Below, one piece after another: positions 1-11,293 of a stretch of DNA of 64,000 bases. The notes below the pieces were generated by a model that was not told the origin of the DNA, searched no databases, and worked only from the letters and a program-made list of their open reading frames with translations. The stretch's first letter is position 1; each line of letters opens with the position of its first letter. This stretch comes from Polytrichum commune. Lineage: Eukaryota > Streptophyta > Polytrichopsida > Polytrichales > Polytrichaceae. The stretch lies in the NCBI GenBank assembly GCA_950295325.1, contig OX485808.1:36972527-37036526 (forward strand), read 5' to 3'. A program made the translations under genes and the position numbers.

Positions 1-1538
1 AGGCCAAAGGGGTTGAATGTATAGGATGTACAATTGAAACTTTGGACACGATTCCTACGAGTCCTCACCAAGAATTCTTATCAGATTTTCTATATTCATG
101 GGTCTGGAACTTTTTTTAGTCCATTATCTTAGTACATCAAGGAAAAAATATATAAACTAAAGTTTGACATGTGTGGCATTGATGATCATCATAATAAATA
201 TATATGTATTTGCATACAAGAGTTCAAGATAGGTTTGTGAATTGTACTTGAACCCCAAGCTTCAATTACATTAAGATATTCAGCCGATTAAAGAAGTGCA
301 CTTGATGAATGAGTTTGATTATAAATAGGATCACATTGGACACAATTAACCAAAAATGGAAGCATATAACTCAAATACAAGTTTTCGTGCATGGAGAGGC
401 CCAAATTAGGGCTCTCAGATGCTTACGGGTTAAGATAGTGTGCTCAATATAGGGGAAAAAATTCCATCTTGAGTTACTGACGTTCAATTGAACTCGGGTT
501 TCCTTCAAAAAAATTATTCAAAGGCAATCATTTGTTGCAGTCTTGTCTACCTGAGGATTCAATAATTATTCGGAGTATGCTGGTTTTGTACTCTTTGAAT
601 CGGTAACTTGGTGAGAGGAACGAACAGGAGAGTTACAGTTCGCCAGACTTGTCCGAGTAGGCAATTTGTTGAGAACTTATTTGCGAACATGTAAATATGG
701 ATCACGAACAAACAACTTAGTTTCGTGAAATCTGCATCACGCGTTCAAATTACGTCACAAGCATCACTGAGCTGGGCATGGAAAATGCTCAAGCAAAGCA
801 TATTGTGTTTAGGTCTGGAACATTCATTTGGACCCCGATGATGTTGAATCTCTAAAATGTTTAATCCTTGGTCTTCTCTGAGAGGAGAGGGCGGAAAGAT
901 TTGGTGGCATGATATAATTCGGAAGGTGTCCAGTCCTACCCAATTTTTCACCTCCGGAAAAGATGACGGAGTTAACGCTGTGCTATACATCCTATCTGTT
1001 ACTTAGTTTCTGCAATTGGCAACAAGTGTCGAAGATTGCACCAAAGTAGCAATGCTTGAATCTATACTTGTTCAGGCTGATGAGTTGCTAGTTGCAATCA
1101 AATTTGGTCAATGGCGAAGTACAGTAAATTTCTCTTTTCGGTTGGAGATTGAGGAATGAGCTGCTATGAAGATCTTTGCACGACCTGATCAGTGAGACCA
1201 AAAATAAATAAAGATTTAACTCGCCTATCAACATTTGTTTTGTCTCGAGAAGATGCTCCTGGTGTTTACGAAGTGAATTTGCAATTTGCAATTTGGTGTC
1301 GATTTGCGTTCCATACTTGGAGGATAGGAGTGGTACGAGAATTCGAAAAAATTTAGAGGAATCTGGGCTTTGGAGCTGGACCCAATTTCAGCAGGGCTTT
1401 AGGACTGGACATAAAGGTAGAGTAAACCACACTTTAGGGTCTGCCAAGAAGAAGCAATATGCACGGAACATTCTTCGCCGATTTTGCATTTGGTGCGCAA
1501 AGGGTTGAATCAAATTTTCCATCTTATGATGTGACATA
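1..1538. other. 5' flank of the phosphatase gene, no gene recognised
   Basis: No exon of a recognisable gene was found on either strand here. The short open frames lack family similarity and splice support. The stretch directly precedes the PAP-like gene and probably holds its promoter and 5' leader, but no core promoter motif could be assigned with confidence. Confidence 0.5.
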
Positions 1539-4445
1539 ATGTTATTTGTGCACATGGCTGGCATCATGGCAGGCATCAGAATGGTGCATGTGTGCCTTCC
1601 CCCCATTTTCGCCATGGTCACCCTGATGCAGGGTTTAGTTGGCGCAATCACACTGGAACCATCTCCCACAACAATCAAAACCTCAGGTGACAACCTCGTC
1701 ATTTCATGGACGGATGTGCCTTCCCCATCCAATTTCGACTGGCTTGGCATTTACATGCCTCCGGAGTCTGCGCACGAAAACTACATCGGCTATGTCCTTC
1801 TCGCCTCAGTCGATGGCTGGGAAACTGGGAATGGCTCGTTCGCATTTCCTGCAGGTAAATTCTTGATGTGACCTAATTCTGTATGTGTGACTTCCATATC
1901 TCGGATTCGCACCTGTTCCCCAGAAATTTGTGGTCCTGAGTTTGAGGACGGGTTGGATATCTTGCACTTCAACAATGTATTTTATGTGTATTCCACCTAA
2001 AGATGCTGGAGTTAAAGCCAGTTTCAGGGGAGGTAACCCTACTGCTGATGAATATGCTGCAGAAGCAGCAAAGCATATGATATGTGTGTGTTATGTGGAT
2101 TATGTGTTAAGATTTAGGAGGACAGAGTAGTAGTCTGGAGTTTCGGAGCAACGGTCTTCTCGTAGCAAATTGCATATTCAGATGTTTTTTTTTGGGTTTA
2201 CTTTTGCATTTTGCCATTGGCAGTTAATATGCGTGCACCTTACGAGTTTCGCCTGTTCCGAGGATACTCGCCCGGCGAAGAGACAGCAGTTGACGAAGAT
2301 CGCCAGCCATTGCCAAACTCAAAGACACTCCTGGCTGTCAGCCCAGTTGTGGAATTCTTAAACTACAACGAACCGACTCAAGTACACATATCGCTGACCT
2401 CACTCCCGAAACAGATGTCTGTGATGTTTGTGACGAAAGACCCAATTAAGGCCTCCGTTAGGTATGGAAAGGCAAGTGACAAATTGGACCTCAATGGCAG
2501 TGCACAGTCACGAACTTATAAACAAAAGGACATGTGTGATGCACCGGCTAATTCAGCGCTTGGGTGGCGGGACCCGGGTTACATTCATTCTGCTGTCATG
2601 GTGGAGCTTAATCCGGGAGAGCGATACTTCTACCAGGCAAGCCCTTCACCTGTGTTTCTGCAGGTTTCTCCATGGCCGAGAAATCTGTCTTCATCTGTGA
2701 ATTTCAATAGGGAGCCAAAGGTTGCTGTCCGTTTCTGAGAAATAGTTGACGTCGACGCATTTCTGATACAGAAATTAAGGATCGCTCATAATCTGTGATT
2801 AAGCATCATCGGATTGATTTAGAGGGTTTCGAATCAGAGCTCCATGACAGTCCAACGATGGTCATTGTCATGTAGATGAGCAATTTTCTCCGGTAGCAGA
2901 TTGTCTCGAAAATTGAGGACTTGTTAGAGGGGATAAAGTAGATGAATCCAGGCTCATATTTAAGCAGGAACTCGATGTGAGTGTCATTGAAGATTAGATG
3001 ATATGCAATGGAATGCGTTTCATCTGCACGCACTGGAGCTACTTCTCACTTGAGAGACTGTTTTTGCATATCATGTCCTTTGATCATTTGTTTTGTCGTG
3101 GGATTTGGAATCTCTTTTGAGTTTGTGATGGAGGTCCAAGGTAGGTATTAGATTTTGCCTTCCAGTATGATTGATGTGGTAAAATTGACAGGTGGGAAGT
3201 GAAGAAACTGGGTGGAGCAAGATGTACAGCTTTGTGGCCTCTCAAGTGGCTGCGACAGAGACGGATGCGCTCCTGTTCGGTGACATGGGCACATATGTTC
3301 CATACAAAACTTTCAACTGGGTGCAATACGAGAGCATGAACACTGTGAAATGGCTGCAACGGGACCTCGACATGCTTGGAAACCAACCTACTTTTGTTTC
3401 ACTCATTGGAGACATCAGCTATGCACGAGGCTACTCGTGGTTATGGGACAATTTTTTCACTCAAGTTGAGCCAATTGCGGCTCGTGCACCATGGCTTGTC
3501 TGTATAGGTAACCATGAGTATGATTGGCCTGCTCAGCCTTGGAAACCTAATTGGGCACCTTATGGTAAGGATAGTGGTGGCGAGTGTGGCATCCCGTATA
3601 GCATGAGGTTTACAATGCCAGGGACATCATCTTTACCTGTCAGAACCGATGTTCCTGACGTTCCAGAGACAAAGAATCTATACTACTCACTCAATTTTGG
3701 AGCTGTGCATTTCATCTACATTTCGACGGAAACAGATTTCTTGCGAGGAAGTGATCAGTACAATTGGATTGTGGAAGACTTGAAGGCCACCAACCGGCAG
3801 CAAACCCCCTTCATCGTCTTCCAAGGTCACAGGCCCATGTACTCAACTGACAATAGGTGCATGAAGGCACAGATATCAAAGATGATGGTCGAGCATCTTG
3901 AGCCATTGCTCATAGAAAATAAAGTGAGTTTAGCACTTTGGGGTCATGTGCATAAGTATGAGCGAACATGTCCACTGCAAAACTTTACTTGTATGGAACA
4001 CATTGGGGCGTTTCCTGTGCACATGGTGATTGGAATGGGAGGGCAAGACTGGCAGCCAATTGACCAGCCACGGCTGGAGCGGCCTGATGCACCTATCTTT
4101 CCACAACCAGCTTGGTCACTCTACCGAAGTTTCGAGTTCGGGTACATTCGGCTCCATGCCACAAAGAGGCTCATGACAGTTTCGTATATTGGAAATCACG
4201 ATGGCCAAATCCATGACACAGTTAACATTCCTTCCCCACTGGAAGTTACTGATCTCGTGGTTCTCAAGACACAAAATCTCTTGAAGACCTGGGTTGACGA
4301 CAAGGATGGTCCTGTGCTCGAGCGACTGTATGGTGCATTTCATCTTGCTGTGGCCTTCACCTTGGGTGCAGGATTGACAGGCATTATTGTCATATTGTAC
4401 GCACATAGGGCATCAGAAAGGGCCTATAGGCTCAGAGCAGGGTAA
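1539..4445 (+). CDS. Purple acid phosphatase, PAP2/PAP9-like, tail-anchored
   Basis: A metallophosphoesterase of the plant purple acid phosphatase family. Three exons are supported: 1539-1854, 2224-2636 and 3192-4445, giving 660 residues, close to Arabidopsis PAP2. The exon 1 to 2 join gives FPAVNMRAPYEFRLFRGY and the exon 2 to 3 join gives RYFYQVGSEETGW, both as in the family. All five metal-ligand blocks are present: GDMG (near 274), GDISY (317-320), GNHE (near 350), GHRP (His near 456) and GHVH (495-497), so the enzyme should be active. The N terminus is hydrophobic (signal-peptide-like). A hydrophobic segment at about 626-647 lies just before the C terminus; in Arabidopsis PAP2 such a tail anchors the protein in chloroplast and mitochondrial outer membranes. 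Localisation here is inferred. Intron 2 uses a GC donor. The start could be a later in-frame ATG near 1554-1581. Confidence 0.93.
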
Positions 4446-5464
4446 CAAAACAAACAGGTTCACCCAAAATGCAAGTTTCTGTGCTGCTATTCAATCATAT
4501 TTGTCCTCTTACTAAAAGCATTAGGATTCTTGGCAACCAAGCATTCTTTTCAATTAAATCTGCCCAGCATATCACCTCTGTATGCAGGACGACCCAAGGA
4601 GTTGCTCACCCATTCAGTAGCAAGGATCACCTGAACTGTGACTAGGGACTGCATATCATTTCATGTGCCCTAGTGCATGCAAGAGCTGAGGCAGTCAACC
4701 CAAAGGATTCAAAACTGCATGTAAGAATCCAGTTGGTAATGTAGTCATAATAGATCAATGTACAAATGTTGACTCCTAACTCTTGTGGTAATGAGTTCAA
4801 TCAATGGTGACTCAAGATATAGGGCAGATAGATGCCTAATGTGTTGCTTCAGGGGGTGTTCATCTCATGTTCACAACATAATCAGCCTGTAGGGTTAAAT
4901 TCACTGATTCTTTTGAAACTGTTGCAAGAGATGCCAAATGCACACTCTGATGATTGCAAAGCATGGCTTCTCAATGAATTTTGAAGTTTGTAATGATGAT
5001 CAGGTGTAAATTAACATGAGCAATTAGCAATGAGGATATCAAGGTGAGCAATTGACATTGAATTGGAGCAAACGCTAGTAACAAGAAATTTCTGGAGATG
5101 TGCACAACTCAAATGGTAAACATTCACCGAAATTGGCATAGTAAGTTCACATCACCTTTGACAAGAGATTGGACATATATCCTATTCCATTCCAGTCTTG
5201 GATGCTTCAGAAGTAGGAATGTATGTTCTGAAGAAATTTGAAAAGGCAAAACAAATACAAGTGTATGCTTCTTGTGGTCCTCTACACCTTGGTGTAAACG
5301 AACTAAAGTACCTGGATATTGAAGTCCATGCCTTGTTTTCCCTCAACACTTCTTATTTGCAGATAGTTTATCTCACAGTTGTTCTACTATATTACAAAAG
5401 CTGAAAGATGATTCCCTGAACTTCAATAAGAACCTGAAACAGAAACCAGTGTGCTCAAATGTGA
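4446..5464. other. Convergent spacer between the PAP-like and LPA1-like genes
   Basis: About 1 kb between two genes that end facing each other. It probably contains both 3' UTRs. No exon, RNA gene or repeat copy was recognised in it. Confidence 0.5.
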
Positions 5465-8400
5465 CTATGAACCAGCCCGAGGACTGGGTGACCCACCACT
5501 CCCCTGCTCGATACACTGCACAAAAGCAATCCAAGAAGACAAGCTTGGATCAGTGGATAAGAAATCGGCAACCTGGCTACTTTGTTTATTTTAAAAGTTC
5601 AAATTGCAGGAAACATGCAAATAATTCATATAGACCTCATTTCAGTGAGTCAGGGGCTGCCATTAAGTTACCTGCAAGAGGTAGCTATGCAACCAATCGA
5701 GTGTTTGGGGGAAAGTTGTTGCGGACAGATTCACCACTGTCAATCCCTGCATATCGCATCCAAGGGTGTTAAATATTAAACCATTTTTAAATCTCGAATA
5801 CCTGGTATCCCAGATTCCTACAAATATGACTGGGGCTAGAGAAGAGCGTCAAAGTTCTCCACACATACCTGTGATTCAAAAGAGGTGATGTACTCTTGAA
5901 TTGTTTGGAGCTTTCTAACCAAAGCATCTTTATCCTGCACAAAGCAGAGAGCTCTCAACTTTCAATAACCAATATGCAACAAGATTGAGACATAAGGATC
6001 CCTTGTGGTCTTGTCAAGGAACCTTGAGGAAATCTAGAAAAGTGATGGGTTAGATGTACCTCCAAAGTAGTACTGTTGCCACTTTCTGCTGCCCGACATG
6101 CTATCCACTCTTCCAGTAGCGTTTGGTGATCAACATCAGCCATCTTGAGAACGATGGGTACCACAATGCACTTTGGTGCAGCTGGTTTCACTGGCGATGA
6201 TTTGGTTTCTTCCTTGTTCTCCACAGCTTCTCCAGCTACTCCTAGAAACAGACATGACATAGATAAAGATGTGAGCTATCTGTATATAGTGCTCTCCACC
6301 TTTCTCAAGTTAAATGTCATGTCTCAACCTTGATAGGTAAATATAGCAGGCAATGCAGAGATTGGCAATACAGCAGAAATATCCTTTAATTCAACGGGAC
6401 TTCTGGTCGGGAGTTGGTTGTTTTGCATACAACACCTTCCATCTTAGGTAAATTTTTGGTGCATGCTCGGAGGCAGTGTGGAGATTTGCATGAAAAACAT
6501 TCTTTATTGGTTCATCAAGGGTCAAACTTATTTTGGCATGCCAAGAGGTGCTAAATTGGGTTTGGCCCTCAATGTACCAAAATTGGTTGCTCTCCATGTA
6601 TATTCAAACACTACCTCCAAGAAAACACAAGTGGAAATAAATTATTGGCTTTGTATGCAAAATAACCATTTAGAAATGATAGAGGACCGACTCCCAATAA
6701 AGCCACATTGAGGTGTAGGATAACTCTAGTATCAGTATTGGGAAACATTATTCCAGTTGGAGGAAAACGTGGAACAGTTACATACCACTGCTGGCATCAG
6801 CTTTGTCCTCTTTCTCAATAGCAGCCACAGCTACTGTATCAGTAGATGTTGAGGGTAAGGCCTTCATTTGAATTGCACCACTTCCAAAGCCTCCACTTTC
6901 TTCATTCATGAGATAAATGGATGGATCCAAATGCAGTCCCTAAATACCAGCCCACTAAGTTAGTATACTGTGCCCTCTTGATTTTTTGGATTGAGGTCAA
7001 ACAGAGACGATTGTACTATGCATGAGGAAGTAAAGCTCTCATACTGGAACTACTTTGATTGTTTACAGATGAGAAACAAAGTCTTGAGGGAGCGTAACCT
7101 AACCTCAATAATGACTGGCTTGCCATCCTTCATTGCTTTCTTCAAATCACCATCAAGACCTGCACTACCCAGATTTAGCCTGTCAGCCTGAGTTCTTCAG
7201 AGAATTACCTGACATGTTGAGCCCATAAAATAGCAACAACGTGGCACTAGTGACAAATTTGGAAATAGAAGCAGTGAAGAAGACCTTTGCGCACAATACG
7301 ACATTCTCGACAAAACTCTGTGACCAGCTCCTCAGGCGACGCAAAGTCTCTCGCCCACACAGGTGTTGATGCAAGAGGGGCACTGTCACAAGTCCACCAA
7401 TATTGTTACAAAAATGTATAGAATCTCAAAACCCTCGAAAAGAAAGGAAATAGTGGAACTGGAACTGGGGGACAGAGTCTTTGCACAAAAAGTGAAAGGG
7501 ATGATTGTGTAATTACTCTGTTGACGTCCGGAGGAGTTCGTACACCATATCTGTCTGCGGTCATACAACCAAAGTGGACGATGAGCACATCACAGTACTA
7601 TCTGGTGCAGATCAATAATTAATGCTCAGTGTGTTTTGTAGGGAAACGAGCCCTGAGAGAAAGAAAACAAACCTGTAACACGTTTGGGAGATTGAGGCGC
7701 TGAGCAAGCTGAGTGGCAATTGTGGACTTTCCAACACATGCTGTGCCACATACAAGGATGATGAGCGGCAGTCTTTGATGATGGAACCTGTGTCATAAAA
7801 AAGTTGTTAGTTGAAATGATCCAGCCCCTGACATAAGGAGAATCTGATTTCAGAAGTCAAAGCGATGTGAAATGAACGGATAGAAAATGTGTTTGCTCAA
7901 AATCTAATGTGAGGTGAAATGTCTTGACTATGGAATTAACCTGGTCATCATCTTGTATCGCTCAATGTATTCAGCACCATATCCTCGTCGCTCCATGAGC
8001 TGCTTGCATGAAACGAAGTTTAGTGAAGCATCTTAAGAATTACATTCTGTTCTTGTCCAACTAAAAATGATACAAGTTGCCACAACATGAAGGTTATGCT
8101 TGGTACAAGTGAAACCCACATCTACAGAGCAGGGACCAATTGGTCTTATACAACTAATACTTCTGTAGAATCCTCTTTTACAAACATTCAGTTCGGTTTA
8201 TGAAATCTTACAAAAGATCTTGTCTGCAACAAGCTGACTTAAGAAAGGAGGTGGATTCTTACCTTGAACAAATTAGCCTCAAGGTCTGATTGGGATCTGC
8301 CAACATCAACACATCGCAATCAGATCACAATCATAACATGTTAATGATTGGAGCAAAACTCTAATCCAAGCCAAAACACCATTCAAGGGAAATTTCAAGG

Positions 8401-10913
8401 GAACGGGCAGGAAAGAAGCAAAAGCAACAACTCAAATTGAAGGAAACTACAAGGGTCAATAAATAACAACACGAGCAACAAAAAAACACATTCTTACACA
8501 TCTAACAAGCTGTTATCAATGAGAAGTTTCTTGAGCTCCAGAGATATCTTGATAGCCACATGATTCGGGATCTGATGTCATCACAGAGTCTTTCTTAGAA
8601 CAAGCCATGACAAGATATCAGAAATTGATGTAGAAACCAGGAACCATGAAAGTCAGCAATTGCTCAATAGGCTTTGCAGAAACAATTCACAAGCCCTTCT
8701 TCAAACACTTTTGTGGAATTACCCTCAAACTCTCCAGTGGTTTACATCTATTCACCATTTCTACAATTTGCAGTAGACTATAACACTGAAATCTGCGATC
8801 TTTAATTCAAGTATGAACCTCGGTGACCAACTAATATCTCACAACACGTTTGTCTCCCGGTTCTTGAAAAGATTGTTGCCAAGACCTTCTTTGCATTTTT
8901 CCTGAAAGCTATCTTGAGGTCTAGCTCAATTTGCAATTCATAACACAACCTGAGTACTGAAATCTGCAATGCTCTCTTTGAAAGTACGCACCTTTGTGAC
9001 AAGAAGCATGCGGCTGACTAGAAACCGCGAAAGGACATAGTAATGATCTGCATTGGTGCCCAGCCACACCTTTACCTGTCCACCATTCCAACCACCACAT
9101 ATCAGCATTTCATAACCATCGCAACACCATTTAGAGAAACGAGATGTGGATTGCACTCATTAGACTCAGCAATTCAACATCTACTTGATGGATTCAAACA
9201 CTTTGCAGACGTCATTCACTTGGTTGCATGGAGGTTAAATGATCCACAACAACTTGCTCATCGCAAATTTCCAAGTCGGACAGCAATATCCCACCTCTAA
9301 CCTCTCAAAATATTAATAAGTACAAGAGTTTCAAGATCGAATCTCTACTCAAGGAATTCGTGCAGTTTGATCATGGAATCAACCCTGAACTGTCTCATAG
9401 GTTTAATATGATCCACAACAGCTCACTTATCTTAATTTTCTCAAGTCAGATAACAATGTTCCAGCTCTAAACTCTGTAAATATTTGCAAATCTCTTTGCA
9501 CATTTGCAGGTTCGTAATTCCATGCAGTCATGCAAAGATGGCACTCCAAAATATGGATGAACCTCAAAAAATTCAAAGCATGTTTTGTTACACTGCCATT
9601 TGCAGTTGTTTACCTTGACAAAGTCATACTGAGAGGCACTTTGTTACCTTAAGACAAATTCAATCTCTAGTCTAGGAGGGACTCATGCAGTTTGATCACT
9701 TTCTTCGCATGGCTGATGGATAAAATTAAACCTAAGCTGTCTCCAGAGGTTAAGTATGATCCACAAAAACTCACTTATCACAATTTTTTCCAAGTCAGAC
9801 AACAATATTCACCTCAATTCAAGGTATTAATATGTGCATGAGATTATAAATTCAATCTCTACTCAGGAAATTCATGCAGTTTGATCACTTTTGTCACATG
9901 GTTGATGAATGAAAATAACCCTAAACTGTCTCCAGAGGTTTAATGATCCACAACAACTTGCTTATAGCAATTTCCAAGTCGGAGAACAGCATTCCACCTC
10001 TAAACTCAAGATATTGCAACATACATGAGTTCATAAACTCAATCTCTACTGGAGGAATTCATTTAGTTTGTTCACCTTCTTCACATGGTGGATGAATGAA
10101 ATAAACCCTAAACTGTCTCCAAAGGTTTAGTATGATCCACAACAACTCGCTTATCGTAATTTTCCAAGTCAGATAACAACATTCCATCACTACACTGAGT
10201 CTTACATGAAGTTATAGATTCGAAGTCTACTCCAGGATTTTGTGCAGTTTGATCACATTCTTCGCATGGTTGATGAATGGAATTAACCCTAAACTATCTC
10301 CAGAGGCTTAGTATGATCAAAAACAGCCCGCTTATCACAATCTTCCAAGTCAGACAATAATATTCCACCTCTTAACTCAAGGTATTGGAATGTCTACGAG
10401 TTGACAATCCAAAGTCTACGCGAGGAATTCATGCAGTTTGATCACCTTCTTCACATGGTGGGTGAATGTTATTAACCCTAAACTGACTCCAGTGGTTTAG
10501 TAGATCCACAGAAACTCACTTATCACAATTGTTCCAGCTCTAAACTCTACAAATTACTTTGCAAGTTTGAGGTTCATAATTCCATGCAGACATGCGAAGA
10601 CAGCACTCCCAACGATGGATGAACCCCAGAAACTCTAAGCATGCATTGTTTTGCTGCCATTTGCAGTTTCTCTTACCTTCACAAAGTCATACTTGGAGGC
10701 TGTGCCTCGAGGCGGCCGAGCGATGTTGCCGCTGCCTCCCCCACTGGAGAGCTGGGGTGCAAGTGGAGCCGGTGGTTCACTGCCGCTACCGCTACTACCT
10801 CCCCCTGCTCCTGATCCTGAGCCTGACCCCGACCCCAATCCTGACCCTCTTCCTAATCCTACAATTGATCCCTCCTCCGCAACTGCGCCTTTACCCTTCC
10901 CATTCGTAGCCAT
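5465..10913 (-). CDS. LPA1-like P-loop protein (2-phosphoglycerate kinase family)
   Basis: Fourteen exons on the minus strand, all with matching phase: 10677-10913, 8992-9075, 8498-8571, 8263-8296, 7941-7999, 7673-7787, 7517-7554, 7285-7382, 7104-7159, 6786-6939, 6060-6241, 5869-5934, 5672-5746 and 5465-5515. The product has 440 residues. It matches the plant 'P-loop NTPase domain-containing protein LPA1 homolog' family, linked in rice to seed phytic acid level. The KYDFVKVKVWLG, IPNHVA and SQSDLEANLFK blocks lead to a Walker A GTACVGKST (177-185), then TPVWARDFAS, GLHLDPSIYLM and FPQTLDWLHSYLLQ. The N terminus (about 20-70) is Gly/Ser-rich. Angiosperm members are commonly over 700 residues with an extra N-terminal region that is not seen here. 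The substrate is unproven for plant members. The exon 8 donor (GTCTTC) is weak but needed for frame. Confidence 0.93.
6379..6726. mobile_element. Fold-back MITE family B, copy 1 (intronic)
   Basis: A palindromic element of about 350 bp in the LPA1-like intron 6242-6785. Outer arms start with (GAGT)TATCCTTTAA and end with GGATAACTC followed by TA. The middle is a second hairpin around CTCAATG...CATTGAG with the TTGGCATGCC motif. No coding capacity. Confidence 0.8.
8780..9010. repeat. Partial direct duplication at the exon 2 donor of the LPA1-like gene
   Basis: Sequence near 8787-8836 resembles 8957-9003, which spans the 3' end and donor of exon 2. Both share ACTGAAATCTGC followed by a degenerate AAGTA-G--CCT--GTGAC block. 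The unit length is about 170 bp. The outer copy has lost the coding frame. Confidence 0.5.
9225..10560. repeat. About 185-bp tandem repeat array in intron 1 of the LPA1-like gene
   Basis: At least six diverged copies of a unit containing GAATTCATGCAGTTTGATCAC, then CTTCTTCACATGGTTGATG, AACCCTAAACTGTCTCCAGAGG and TTTCCAAGTCAGA. Unit starts lie near 9353, 9685, 9869, 10053, 10239 and 10429, with a partial copy near 9225. The array fills most of the 1.6-kb first intron. Confidence 0.85.
9614..9637 (-). other. Duplicated exon-1 end with intact splice donor
   Basis: On the minus strand this stretch reads A-S-Q-Y-D-F-V-K followed directly by GTAAAC. The real exon 1 ends A-S-K-Y-D-F-V-K followed by GTAAGA. 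The surrounding 9500-9650 copies 10560-10710. It could be a relic, or an alternative exon end, since frame and donor are both kept. Confidence 0.6.
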
Positions 10914-10928
10914 CTTTCAGAGTCCGAA

Positions 10929-11293
10929 GCTTCGAGACCTTCTTGCACTTCTCTGCACTCTTCTGCACACCTTGCGCACACACAACCCGGAGCATTTGTG
11001 AGAAATTTGTTATAAACCATTAACCCTAAGCACAAGTAAACGGTTCGTGATCAATCTACAAGTGCTCAGATCGGAGCTCGTGATCGAGCAAAGTCACAGA
11101 AGAGAGATTATTGCAGGTTCGAGACCTGCTCGCACTCTTCTTCGGTGCACCTTGTGCACACAAAACCCGGAGAATTTGTGAGAAATTTGTTGAAAATCTT
11201 TAATACTATGCAAAAGCAGGTAACCGGTTCGTGTTCGATCTGCAAGTGGCTCAAGTCCCTGCTCGTGATGACTCGAGCAAGCATACAGAAGAC
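10929..11293. repeat. Direct duplication of the LPA1-like 5' flank (about 185-bp unit)
   Basis: The block 10929-11102 is repeated at 11113-11293. Shared landmarks are TTCGAGACC, CACACAAAACCCGGAG(A/C)ATTTGTGAGAAATTTGTT, ACCGGTTCGTG and CTGCTCGTGAT. It lies just upstream of the start codon, in the presumed leader and promoter. Confidence 0.85.

Noticed and set aside
10592-11001. Plus-strand Pro/Leu-rich open frames
   Set aside because: Antisense shadows of the Gly/Ser-rich exon 1 of the LPA1-like gene.
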